From Candidatus Fermentibacteraceae bacterium (GTDB lineage Bacteria > Fermentibacterota > Fermentibacteria > Fermentibacterales > JCC-6), in contig JAFGPK010000090.1 of the NCBI GenBank assembly GCA_016936235.1, positions 1 to 44,047 of the forward strand: a stretch of DNA of 44,047 bases. The letters run 5' to 3'. Made by a program: the position numbers and the translations under genes. Under the pieces are notes generated by a model, which made no database searches, was not told where the DNA came from, and saw nothing but the letters and a program-made list of their open reading frames with translations. Positions 26,401 to 33,859 of the stretch are shown in pieces. Each line of letters starts with the position of its first letter. The stretch's first letter is position 1.

Positions 26401-26490
26401 GGTCAGGGCGAAGAGTCCCGCCCCGGCCATTATCAGGAACACCATAAGGAAGGTGACCTTCCTTCTTACCGCGAATCCCGGAAGGTTCAC
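23443..26490 (-). CDS. RND-family efflux transporter (AcrB/HAE1 type)
   Basis: 1015-residue inner-membrane pump with the duplicated RND fold: TM1 (VRRKVTFLMVFLIMAGAGLFAL), large periplasmic loop, TM2-6, a second loop after TM7 (YVFIPVLLLFVGSLLLLGMIPKTYLPEPKEG), TM8-12 near the C terminus. The TM4 proton-relay region reads SVGMIVDNSVVVIENI, with one Asp followed by Asn where AcrB has Asp-Asp. Substrates are probably drugs, detergents or lipids. Coupled to the fusion-protein gene by ATGA; no TolC-like channel is in this window. Confidence 0.93.
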   Translation of the reverse strand: MNLPGFAVRRKVTFLMVFLIMAGAGLFALTRLGIDYFPKVDLGQIAIVTVLPGAGPSEVEGLVTELLEDAVSGVEGIETVISTSRNGVSMITLELKNSADIDQAEVDIRDAVDRVKAQLPDGAGDPVIMAMESSMKPLILLTFTSDIMSGTQLRNLVDEEIAPRLGRVEGISSVDIVGGQVRQINVEVDPALLGERGISLFQVYTALAAVGGDQPGGDIRDGDLELALSVKSGFDDLESIRELVIGAHEGRPVSLGEVAAVVDGHEEQTSLTHLNQGDAVLLIFRKTADANTVNTCGRLEDEITDLAEEYSGVLSTEIIYNQERFITGSMKDLGITAVQAVLLAAAVLTFFLGSLSNAGIVSLSMPLSFVASFAAMFLLGIDLNIMSLAGLSISVGMIVDNSVVVIENIHRWRREGSDRLRAAEGGAAQVGMAVTASTLTTVAVFIPMLFVPGITGQIFRDLSLTISSALFISLFVSQSLIPLLSSRSGKLVRQHPPKSATGRIQGWLDRLEEKYSRVVRRLTSHSRYVFIPVLLLFVGSLLLLGMIPKTYLPEPKEGVIEIDISLAPGTGLSFTDSVMVDVENRVLRVIEPGDLAHSYMDVGKREGLGALFGSSSSSSGEISLYFVEEHRRIRSIEYYEEVIREVLDLAPGIDYSLTSGIPIGNEYPVSVVIYGTDLEQLRNMGEMVKQEMGRIPGTVDVTSSMENRLMQVDFVPDESVLFLRGMSPARIGMELTIGVLGLDASTYSEESREYDVNLRYASEFRSSREAVAGLTAYGMPLDAWGSFRSVLVPEKIDRRDRTRTVEVDCRISGRALGDVASDVEAMMDTLSLNGHRWEILGDVKDRGEAFISMGLAIVVSLILVYMVMASQFESLLEPFIIIVEVPLALIGVIWTLLLTGTTMGLTALVGLLMLGGIVVNNGIVFIDYANQLRRQHGMSSVDAVVEAGRKRMRPILMTAITTILALMPLAAGATESSVLWAPMARTVAGGLAVATALTLIVLPCLYVRLDRWKKR

Positions 26491-27548
26491 CGCTCCACCA
26501 CCCTCACAGCTGATCCATCCTCCACGAGATGGTGGCCCATGTCGATCACCGAATCACCCGGTTCCACGCCCGAGGTGATCTCCAGTACGGAACCGCTCAT
26601 GATACCAGCTTCGACGATTACAATCCGTGCTTCGCCATGCTCCAGCAGCACCGCCTTCCATTCACCCCCGTCACCTCGAAGAAGTGTCCTGACGGGAAGC
26701 ACCACCGCGTCTTCTGAAGTCTCCCTGGCAAGGGTGGCGGTGCCGGTCATTCCGGATCGCAGTCTCCCGGAGTCGTCGGGGAACTGAACCTTCACGGGTA
26801 CCAGCCCGGAGACGGGGTCCACGGAGGAGGAGAAGGAGGAAACCTCACCCGAGAAGAGCGCACCGGGGTAATGGGAAGTCGTGAAGACGACGGGCAGCCC
26901 TTCGGACAGGAACGGGAGGTGTCTCTCGGCTACCAGCAGCTCAGCGGTGAGTACTCCCGAGTCGGTAACTGATACGAGGGGACCGGAGGATATGAAACCC
27001 TCTCTGGCCCACACCCTGGTCACTATTCCGCCGAAGGGGGCCTGTATCCTGCCGCTTTCCGACATGCTCCTGGCGCTCTCGTAACCCGCCAGGGCCTCTC
27101 TCACGGAAGCCTCTGCGGAGGCGCTGGACGAAACCGCCATCTCGTATTCGGTCTCGCTCACTGCGCCATCGGCTCGAAGCCTCCGTGCCCTCTGAAGGTC
27201 GGCCCGTCTGTTCCCGGCCACGGCCCTGGCGGCTTCCAGCCTGGCTGCCGATGCGGCCACGGCCCCGCTGTACTGCTGGTCAGTGGAGAGTTCCACTAGG
27301 ATGTCACCGGCCCTGACCGTGTCACCCTCTGTCACGAACACATCGACTATCCTGCCTGGGTTCAGAGGGGTGACGATGGCCTCGGACGCAGCCTCGAGCC
27401 TGCACGGGACTACAACGGTTTCAGTTATCACCTGGGGCAGGGGGACCATCACGGTCACGGGAACCTCTTCCTCGGTCTCAAGGACATCACCGCCGCATGA
27501 TATCAGGAGGATGGCTGCAAGGGAGAGAAGCGCCAGCACGGTTCTCAT
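26487..27548 (-). CDS. RND efflux membrane-fusion lipoprotein (HlyD/AcrA family)
   Basis: 353 residues. Lipoprotein signal with lipobox LISC (Cys18) anchors it to a membrane. The order is barrel-sandwich half (PGRIVDVFVTEGDTVRAGDILVELS), a short alpha-hairpin (AASAARLEAARAVAGNRRADLQRARRL...), the returning lipoyl half (IQAPFGGIVTRVWAREGFI), beta-barrel and membrane-proximal domains. It bridges the RND pump to an outer-membrane channel encoded elsewhere. Starts within the regulator's stop (ATGA) and ends within the pump's start (ATGA). Confidence 0.93.
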   Translation of the reverse strand: MRTVLALLSLAAILLISCGGDVLETEEEVPVTVMVPLPQVITETVVVPCRLEAASEAIVTPLNPGRIVDVFVTEGDTVRAGDILVELSTDQQYSGAVAASAARLEAARAVAGNRRADLQRARRLRADGAVSETEYEMAVSSSASAEASVREALAGYESARSMSESGRIQAPFGGIVTRVWAREGFISSGPLVSVTDSGVLTAELLVAERHLPFLSEGLPVVFTTSHYPGALFSGEVSSFSSSVDPVSGLVPVKVQFPDDSGRLRSGMTGTATLARETSEDAVVLPVRTLLRGDGGEWKAVLLEHGEARIVIVEAGIMSGSVLEITSGVEPGDSVIDMGHHLVEDGSAVRVVER

Positions 27549-28144
27549 CGCCCACCGACCATTCCTTCGGTGAGTATCTTCCCCACCGCATCAATGTACT
27601 CCCTGCTCATCTCATCTGCATCCACATCTTCACCCAGCCATGCGGAGATCCTGTCCTTCGACATGAACCACATCTCGGAGACCGCCATGAAGCATATAAC
27701 GAATATCCTCGGGTCGATGTCGTCCCTTAATATCCCCTTCTTCTGCAGGCTCTCCAGTTTTCCGAGCACACCTTCCCGTATCCCGGGGGGAAGGTCACAT
27801 GGGAAGGCTTTCTCCGCGTTCAGCCACGCCAGCATCCTGACGAACTGAGGATTGTCGCGCATGAACTCGAAATACGTTGTATGTTTCCCGCCCTCCCTGA
27901 AGGCCTCTATCCCGCCATCCACGACGGACGAAACCGTTTCTATCAGCTTCTCCGGCAGTTTTGACTGAAAGACCCTCCTGTGGATGACCTCTTCCCAGAG
28001 ATCCTTCTTGGACGGGAAATAATGGTAGAGCAGGCTCTTCGAAACACCCGCCCTCTCGGCAATGCTCTTGATGGACGACCCGGAGAATCCCCTGTCGACG
28101 AAGACATCCTCGGCGGCGTCCATGATGATCAACCTAGTATCCAT
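27545..28144 (-). CDS. TetR-family repressor of the RND operon
   Basis: 199 residues from ATG 28144, behind GGATGGAG. The DNA-binding domain is classic: IIMDAAEDVFVDRGFSGSSI, then AERAGVSKSLLYHYFPSKKD. The C-terminal domain is a ligand pocket of unknown specificity. It is the first gene of the operon and sits just downstream of a perfect TetR-type palindrome and promoter, so auto-repression relieved by a pump substrate is the natural model. Confidence 0.93.
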   Translation of the reverse strand: MDTRLIIMDAAEDVFVDRGFSGSSIKSIAERAGVSKSLLYHYFPSKKDLWEEVIHRRVFQSKLPEKLIETVSSVVDGGIEAFREGGKHTTYFEFMRDNPQFVRMLAWLNAEKAFPCDLPPGIREGVLGKLESLQKKGILRDDIDPRIFVICFMAVSEMWFMSKDRISAWLGEDVDADEMSREYIDAVGKILTEGMVGGR

Positions 28145-28161
28145 GATGCTCCATCCTCTGA

Positions 28162-28177
28162 CTGACCGTTCGGTCAG
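28162..28177. promoter_or_regulatory. TetR operator CTGACCG-TT-CGGTCAG
   Basis: Perfect 7-bp arms with a 2-base spacer, of the GACCG-NN-CGGTC type common for TetR regulators of efflux pumps. It begins two bases downstream of the -10 box, covering the expected transcription start, and lies 17 bases before the regulator's ATG. Confidence 0.75.
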
Positions 28178-28179
28178 CA

Positions 28180-28207
28180 AACATAGCAGACACTGCCTCA
28201 ATGTCAA
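28180..28207 (-). promoter_or_regulatory. Promoter of the tetR-MFP-RND operon
   Basis: Minus strand: consensus TTGACA (28207-28202), 16-base spacer, TATGTT (28185-28180, 4/6). The operator directly follows. Confidence 0.6.
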
Positions 28208-28265
28208 TCGATCACGGGGACCGATGGCGAGAAAACGGACTTCCTCTGTCGGTAAGAGCCGCCGC

Positions 28266-29654
28266 TCAGCAGTTCCGCCCGATTGATTCCGGGTGCTGGT
28301 CAAGGTACTCCAGATACACCTCCGGCGCGGCCAGCTCGGGCAGGACGCCCTGGTGAACCAGCTCCTCGAGACCGGAGAGTATCACTCCGATCTGCGGGGT
28401 CCCGGCTACGTCGCTTCCCACCCTGTTCATAAGGATCGCTCCCAGCTCCCGGGGGAGGACCCTCCTCCCTGCGTCTGGGGCAAGCTCCAGCAGCCTTCCT
28501 CTCAGCTCGGATAGCCCTGCCGTCCCCTCCGAGGCAAAGGGTTCCGCATGAGCCCGGATATCCGCCTGCGCAAGGTCAAGCAGCTCCTCCAGGTGATCGC
28601 CGGCATCCAGGGCCAGCTTCCTGACCGCCCTGTCAGACCAGTCCCGCGAATACAGGACCGGCCTCATATGGTTCCGGACCATGAAGACGAGGCATTTCCT
28701 CTCCCTCTTCGAGAACCTGAAGCGGTCGGCTATGACTTCCGCGATCTCTGCGCCCCTTCCCTCATGTCCGTGGAAATGCGGCTCTCCACGGTCGTCCACG
28801 GACCTGCAGTACGGCTTGCCGATGTCATGGAGCAGCAGTGACCAGCGGAGGCAGAGGGATTCAGAAGGGGCTGACGCCATGGCGGAGAGGGTATGCTCCC
28901 AGATATCGCCTGAATGGGCCCTGCCCTGGGGCTGGTCCTCCTGCGCGAATACCTCCCGGAACTCCGGGATCAAATCCTCGAGCAGCCCGGAACTCCTCAT
29001 GAGGCGAAGGGCGCCACAGACCCCTGCCGGGTCGGGAGCCGAAAGAAGACGGTCCATCTCCATCTTCCATCTCTCCCTTGAGATGTCCATTATCAGGGAG
29101 TGTTTCCCGGAGATGGCCTCCAGTGTCCTCTCCTCGATGGAAAAACCCAGGATGCAGGCGAAGCGGAAGGCGCGGAGCATGCGGAGCGGGTCCTCGGTGA
29201 AGGTCTCCACTGGATCCCGGGGGGTGCGGATAAGCCCCTTCTCAAGATCGCCCCTGCCTCCGAGGGGATCGATCAGTCTTCCGTGGAAGTCCATAGCCAT
29301 GGCATTGACGGTGAAATCCCGCCGCGCCAGGTCCTCCTCCAGGCTTCCGCCGAAGACGACTTCCGGGTGGCGCGAGCCCTTCCTGTAGCTTTCACTGCAG
29401 CGGAAAGTCGTTATCTGTACATCCACATGACCGGCGGGGGTTTCAAAGGCGGCGGCCACCGTGCCGAACTCCATTCCCAGCGGGTAGGGCCTGAAGCCCC
29501 CGTCCCGAAGCAGTTGCATTGTAACATCCGGGACCGCGTCGGTGGCAAGGTCGAGATCATCCGTGGCTCTTCCGAGAAGACGGTCCCTGACGCATCCCCC
29601 CACAAGATACAGCTGATGACCGAACTCCTGGAAAAGCCTGAACAGCTCCTCCAT
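28266..29654 (-). CDS. cca: CCA tRNA nucleotidyltransferase / poly(A) polymerase-type enzyme with HD domain
   Basis: 462 residues. Adds or repairs the 3' CCA of tRNA. The nucleotidyltransferase head carries YLVGGCVRDRLLGRATDDLDLAT (GG..VRD and DxD metal motif) and RRDFTVNAMA; the neck has RMLRAFRFACILGF; an HD phosphohydrolase domain follows (LLHDIGKP). The fusion with HD is typical of many bacterial CCA enzymes. ATG 29654 is preferred (GGGGTG five bases upstream); ATG 29657 and GTG 29690 are alternatives, but the -10 box at 29709-29704 leaves no leader for GTG 29690. Confidence 0.93.
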   Translation of the reverse strand: MEELFRLFQEFGHQLYLVGGCVRDRLLGRATDDLDLATDAVPDVTMQLLRDGGFRPYPLGMEFGTVAAAFETPAGHVDVQITTFRCSESYRKGSRHPEVVFGGSLEEDLARRDFTVNAMAMDFHGRLIDPLGGRGDLEKGLIRTPRDPVETFTEDPLRMLRAFRFACILGFSIEERTLEAISGKHSLIMDISRERWKMEMDRLLSAPDPAGVCGALRLMRSSGLLEDLIPEFREVFAQEDQPQGRAHSGDIWEHTLSAMASAPSESLCLRWSLLLHDIGKPYCRSVDDRGEPHFHGHEGRGAEIAEVIADRFRFSKRERKCLVFMVRNHMRPVLYSRDWSDRAVRKLALDAGDHLEELLDLAQADIRAHAEPFASEGTAGLSELRGRLLELAPDAGRRVLPRELGAILMNRVGSDVAGTPQIGVILSGLEELVHQGVLPELAAPEVYLEYLDQHPESIGRNC

Positions 29655-29703
29655 CATCTCACCCCGTTCCGTTGAGATCCCATGGAACACGTCTTCTATG
29701 CTG

Positions 29704-29709
29704 ATTATA
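29704..29709 (-). promoter_or_regulatory. -10 box of the cca gene
   Basis: Perfect TATAAT on the minus strand about 50 bases before the cca start. No good -35 hexamer is seen, so only the -10 is annotated. Confidence 0.35.
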
Positions 29710-29749
29710 CGAAAATGTTTATCTTCCGAGGATCGCGAAGGGAGTACAG

Positions 29750-30757
29750 ATGTCTCGATCCGCCGCCGCAGCCGGCACCGCCTGGAAGCAGGTGAGGGAA
29801 GCCGCCGGAGTCAGCTTCATTCTCTTCAGGATAATGATCCCTGTGGTCATAATCGTGAAGGTTCTGGGTGAGCTGGGGCTGGTGAGGTACATTGCCGCCG
29901 GTTTCCAACCCCTTATGAACCTGGTGGGGCTCCCGGGGGAGATGGGTCTGGTGTGGGCCACGGCCGTCATCACGAACATGTACGGAGGCATCGTGATATT
30001 CGCCTCCATCGCGCCCGGGCTCCACATGACCACGGCCCAGATCACGGTAATAGCATGCATGATACTGGTGGCTCACTCCATGCCCGTGGAGACCACCATC
30101 GCCAGGAAGAGCGGCGTCAGGATAAGGTTCATGATACCCTTCCGGATATTCTCCGCACTTCTGCTGGCCTTCCTTCTCAACACGGCCTTCAGCCTGGGAG
30201 GGTTCCTGCAGGGAGAAGGCAGGATACTCTGGGAGGCTGCGCCCGGCAATGGAGGGCTGGGGGGCTGGGCGCTTTCCCAGCTTCAGAACCTGGTCACGAT
30301 ATTCCTGATAGTCCTGGGCCTGATAATCCTGATGAAGGTCCTTGACAGACTGGGAGCAACAAAACTCATGAACGGTATGCTGGGTCCCGTCCTGACCTCA
30401 ATGGGCATCGGCAGGTCCGCCGCAACCGTCACAATCTTCGGGATGGTCCTCGGGATATCCTACGGGGGCGGGCTCATCATCAGGGACGTCCGCTCGGGCA
30501 GGCTGCCGGACAGGGACGTCTTCTTCTCCATGTCCCTCATGGGCCTCTCCCACTCCATTGTGGAGGACACTCTCCTGATGATGTCGCTGGGCGGCAGTAT
30601 CGCCGGAGTGCTCTTCGCAAGAGTGCTCTTCACATGGGTTGTCATATGGACCCTGGTCAAGGTGGTGAACAGGATCTCCGACGAGAGCTTCTGCAGGTTG
30701 TTCTTCAGATGCCGGAGCGCGCCAGTTCCAGACCCGCGGCGTACGCCCTCTCCATGA
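29750..30757 (+). CDS. Gate-domain (nucleoside recognition, SpmA/SpmB-like) membrane protein
   Basis: 335 residues and about eight or more hydrophobic helices. Two related halves resemble the Gate fold: an N-terminal one (FILFRIMIPVVIIVKVLGELGLVRYIAAGFQPLMNLVGLPGEM, ATAVITNMYGGIVIFASIAP) and a C-terminal one (MKVLDRLGATKLMNGMLGPVLTSMGIG, SMSLMGLSHSIVEDTLLMMSLGG). Separate SpmA and SpmB proteins occur in sporeformers; here both halves are in one chain. Transport of a nucleoside or another solute is inferred from the family and is unproven. GAAGGGAG lies about five bases before the ATG. The last 53 bases overlap the 3' end of the convergent flavoprotein gene. Confidence 0.82.
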   Translation: MSRSAAAAGTAWKQVREAAGVSFILFRIMIPVVIIVKVLGELGLVRYIAAGFQPLMNLVGLPGEMGLVWATAVITNMYGGIVIFASIAPGLHMTTAQITVIACMILVAHSMPVETTIARKSGVRIRFMIPFRIFSALLLAFLLNTAFSLGGFLQGEGRILWEAAPGNGGLGGWALSQLQNLVTIFLIVLGLIILMKVLDRLGATKLMNGMLGPVLTSMGIGRSAATVTIFGMVLGISYGGGLIIRDVRSGRLPDRDVFFSMSLMGLSHSIVEDTLLMMSLGGSIAGVLFARVLFTWVVIWTLVKVVNRISDESFCRLFFRCRSAPVPDPRRTPSP

Positions 30758-31265
30758 TCTCAGAGTCGTCCATCACGTCTTCCGCCCTCTCGAACCCGCA
30801 GGCGAGGATCGTATCCTGGACCCTCAGACCGGCCATGTCCCAGGCTCCTCTCATGCTGCGAAGCTGCTCCTGAAACAACTCCGGGTCATCCGCGCCCTGG
30901 GTTGCCACCAGGACAGCGGCTTTCCTGCCGAACCTCGGAGCGACACCCCTGTCGATGATGCTGAAGAGCCTGTCGGTGAAGGCCTTCATCTGGGCGGTCA
31001 TATAGTAGAAGTAGATAGGGGTTCCCAGGACCACGGCATCGGCCTTCCTCAGCTCGCTGAAAAGGGGCTTCATATCGTCTTCCTGCACGCACTCCCCCGT
31101 CTCCCTGCATTTGAGGCAGGCGTGGCATCCTGAGATGTGGAGCAGGCCTATGTGGAACACTGCGCCATCCGCCCCCGCATCCTCCGCACCTCTCACCACT
31201 TCCCTGACCACGGCGTCGGTGACACCGTCGGCCCTGGGGCTGCCCACGAACGCGGCCACCCTCAT
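30705..31265 (-). CDS. Iron-sulfur flavoprotein (NADPH-dependent FMN reductase/Isf family)
   Basis: 186 residues. Flavodoxin-like fold with FMN phosphate loop GSPRADGVT and the second FMN motif GTPIYFYYMTAQMKAFTDRL. A compact cysteine cluster C47-x2-C50-x2-C53-x5-C59 is the [4Fe-4S] motif of Isf proteins, electron carriers or oxygen-detoxifying enzymes of anaerobes, which suggests an anaerobic or microaerobic host. GGAGGG lies four bases before the ATG. Twelve bases separate it from the acetyltransferase gene upstream. Confidence 0.9.
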   Translation of the reverse strand: MRVAAFVGSPRADGVTDAVVREVVRGAEDAGADGAVFHIGLLHISGCHACLKCRETGECVQEDDMKPLFSELRKADAVVLGTPIYFYYMTAQMKAFTDRLFSIIDRGVAPRFGRKAAVLVATQGADDPELFQEQLRSMRGAWDMAGLRVQDTILACGFERAEDVMDDSEIMERAYAAGLELARSGI

Positions 31266-31277
31266 TCTGCCCTCCTC

Positions 31278-32528
31278 TCAGTATTCCCAGTCCACCCTGG
31301 GGACCGGCAGCCTCAGCAGCCTGTCCAGCCTTTTCACCAGTTCCTCCGGGGCGCAAAGGTCGTCGGTGACCCTGAGGCCGGAGGCCGGTCTCACTCCCAT
31401 CCACATCCTCGAGAACGCCCCCACCGAAGCCTCCATCACCGGCAGGGAATGATCATGTCCCATCTCGGCGCGCGATTCCGGGCCAAGTGTCACTATGTAG
31501 CTCCCTCCCGTGCCCTTCCACGGCGCATCATCGTCCAGGAACCTCTCGATGGGATCCCTGAGCTGGAGGTTGAAAGTCACCGGTTCACCGTCCAGATCGG
31601 TCTTCTCCATGCACGCGGCAAGGTCGCAGATCCTCACCTGCCAGTAAGCCATGGCCTTGCTGAAGCTCTCGTACTTCGATTTCTCCGTCTTGCGAAAGCT
31701 CCTGAAGGGTGTCCGCAGAACGTCCTGGAGCTGTATGGCCTGTGGCTCGCTCATCATGACCAGGTGCACCTGGTCCCCCAGGTTCCTTATGAGCCCCAGC
31801 AGCTCAAGCAGCTGGAAGTAGTTGCGGTATGCCATCCACTGGATGGTGTAGGGACCGTGCTCGCCCTTCGCTGTGCCGCACCAGAAGTGATGTGACAGGA
31901 GTTCTCCGGACTCGTCCATGTATCCCAGCCCGAACCCGCCTGTGCTCCAGAGCATCTCGGCATGCGTTATCTCCGGCCGATCGAATGATGTGTTGCCGTG
32001 GACCAGCATCCTGCTCTGCCTGGACCTGTGCACCAGCTCCCAGTCATCAGCCGTGATCCTGAGCGGCGGGGGAGGGTTGACCCGGAGGTCCAGGGTGGCG
32101 GGGTCGAACCCGATGGACACCTCGTACGGCCCGGTGCCGAATCCGAGTTTGTCGTAATAACCCTGGTCGAATATTCCCAGACCGGCCATCTCGGCGCCTT
32201 CGGCGGCATCCAGAGCGACCAGCTCGGCTGTAAGCTTACCCGCGAGCCCCCTGCGCCGTCCGGCGTAGCCCGTGGTCACCCCGCAGACCGCGCAGAGGGA
32301 GACGTCCCGTTCGAGATACCTCACCGAACCGGGGCTGGAGACCACCAGGGCCTCCACCCTGCCGTCTATCTCCCCGACAAGTGCCCTGCAGGCCTGCAGG
32401 AAGACCTCCATACCCTCCTCGTGGGCTTTTTCCTCCACCCATCCCACTTCACGCCAGATCCGTTTGCAGTCCTTCAGGTCCTTCTCGGGCTGGTACTTTC
32501 TGTGTATCATGGCAAAACTCGTCTCCAT
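31278..32528 (-). CDS. Eis-like GNAT N-acetyltransferase
   Basis: 416 residues, the size of the Eis family (two GNAT domains plus an SCP2-like C-terminal domain). The first GNAT domain shows the acetyl-CoA loop GVTTGYAGRRRGLAGKLTAEL and GIFDQGYYDKLGFGTGPYEV. Later blocks (MLVHGNTSFDRPEITHAEMLW; IQWMAYRNYFQLLELLG; VTFNLQLRDPIERFLDD) correspond to the second GNAT and the SCP2 domain, ending in Y as Eis-type enzymes end in a catalytic carboxylate. Acceptor unknown (aminoglycoside, lysine or sugar amine). ATG 32510 is an alternative start. Lies 80 bases after wzz and may be the tail of the polysaccharide operon. Confidence 0.82.
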   Translation of the reverse strand: METSFAMIHRKYQPEKDLKDCKRIWREVGWVEEKAHEEGMEVFLQACRALVGEIDGRVEALVVSSPGSVRYLERDVSLCAVCGVTTGYAGRRRGLAGKLTAELVALDAAEGAEMAGLGIFDQGYYDKLGFGTGPYEVSIGFDPATLDLRVNPPPPLRITADDWELVHRSRQSRMLVHGNTSFDRPEITHAEMLWSTGGFGLGYMDESGELLSHHFWCGTAKGEHGPYTIQWMAYRNYFQLLELLGLIRNLGDQVHLVMMSEPQAIQLQDVLRTPFRSFRKTEKSKYESFSKAMAYWQVRICDLAACMEKTDLDGEPVTFNLQLRDPIERFLDDDAPWKGTGGSYIVTLGPESRAEMGHDHSLPVMEASVGAFSRMWMGVRPASGLRVTDDLCAPEELVKRLDRLLRLPVPRVDWEY

Positions 32529-32608
32529 CCATGGAAAGATGAATCCGGAAACCCGATTGTCTTCGTTGTCAATATCAATATAACCGCAGGAGTTCTTCCC
32601 CGGGCAGT

Positions 32609-33850
32609 CTATAGCTTCCCGGAAGGCTCCCTGCCCTTGCGTCGATGAAGGAAAAGCTGTTTCCTCGCGGTGCCAAGCACGTCCCTCCAGAATGGCCCGG
32701 TATCATCGTTATCCAGGAGCTGTCTTCCATAGGTGATCACGGCCATCCACAGGAGGGCTATCAGCAAGGCCACAGCGGTGAAGCCCGCCACCATCTTGCC
32801 CCTCTTGGGGTACGAGCGCAGCGCAGCAGGTACGGCGGGGACCAGAACCTCGATGGAGGGGCTGTCCTTTGCCTCCTCCAGCTTGAGTGACTCCAGCTCC
32901 TGCCTCAGCATGAGGTAGAGGGCCGTTCTGGTCTCAAGGTCTATGGCGAAGTTCTCGTACTCCATGAGTATCTCCGGCATTACATCCATTCCGGGGAAGA
33001 ACCCGAGACTGTCGTTCCGGCTCCTGCCCTCCATGTTACCCCGGAGGTACTCAACTGTCCCGGCAACTTCGATATAGGCCGGGCTGGATGAGGACATGGT
33101 GCCGCTGATCCCGGCCAGCTGGGCCTCGGCCAGTACCAGCTCCGTCTCCAGGGTGGCCATGAGCTGCACCATGGATATCCCCTGTTCCTCGGGGAAGAGA
33201 AGGCCGGTCTCCCGGCGGAACCGCTCCATGTTCCTCTGGGCTATGGTGAGGGATTCCTCAGCTGCCTTCAGGAGCTCCTCCGCCGCTATCCTGCTCCTTC
33301 TGGCCCTGCTGGTGATTATGGTGGAGAGTTCCTGGTTGGCGTACTCGATAATGTCGTTGACAATGGCGGCGGATTTTTCCCTGCTGTTCGCCTCCATCGA
33401 TATGATGAAGAAACCCTCAGGGGTAAGCGTCACGGAAGCCTTCTCGTTGAACTTCTGGATGGCCATGTCCATGCTTGGCACGCGGAGTTCCGCCAGCATG
33501 TCGTACTTGAATATGATGCGTTCGAACACGGACCTGGATGTGAGGACCTGGAAGACGAGGTTCATGTCCAGCATCTGCGTGGAGCCCAGGTTCATCATTC
33601 CGGAAAGGGAAGGCAGGTTGTCGCCAAGCAGGTCCCCGGCTATTCCCCCAAGGGCTCCCAGACCCATGTCGGACTGTTCTCCCCCAGGTACCGAAGCCAA
33701 TGAATAAGCCGTCCATTTCTGCGTCCTGGTCAGGGCGTAGACGGCTGAAGCGGCGGCCACCACCAGGCACAGGAGGGCAATCTTCCTGAGGTTGGTGACG
33801 ACGGTCCTGATCCATCTTCCGGCGAAGGAACTCTCCAGGTTCTTGCTCAT
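32609..33850 (-). CDS. Wzz-type polysaccharide chain-length/co-polymerase protein (no kinase domain)
   Basis: 413-residue inner-membrane protein. TM1 (ALLCLVVAAASAVYAL) follows a short cytosolic start; a long periplasmic part rich in coiled coil (RSRIAAEELLKAAEESLTIAQRNMERFRRETG) ends with the proline motif VPAVPAALRSYPKRGK and TM2 (MVAGFTAVALLIALLWMAVI). This is the Wzz/GNVR layout. The 35-residue C-terminal tail has no BY-kinase domain or tyrosine cluster. Nine bases after wza; together they form the export complex. Confidence 0.9.
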   Translation of the reverse strand: MSKNLESSFAGRWIRTVVTNLRKIALLCLVVAAASAVYALTRTQKWTAYSLASVPGGEQSDMGLGALGGIAGDLLGDNLPSLSGMMNLGSTQMLDMNLVFQVLTSRSVFERIIFKYDMLAELRVPSMDMAIQKFNEKASVTLTPEGFFIISMEANSREKSAAIVNDIIEYANQELSTIITSRARRSRIAAEELLKAAEESLTIAQRNMERFRRETGLLFPEEQGISMVQLMATLETELVLAEAQLAGISGTMSSSSPAYIEVAGTVEYLRGNMEGRSRNDSLGFFPGMDVMPEILMEYENFAIDLETRTALYLMLRQELESLKLEEAKDSPSIEVLVPAVPAALRSYPKRGKMVAGFTAVALLIALLWMAVITYGRQLLDNDDTGPFWRDVLGTARKQLFLHRRKGREPSGKL

Positions 33851-33859
33851 GTCCCCATT

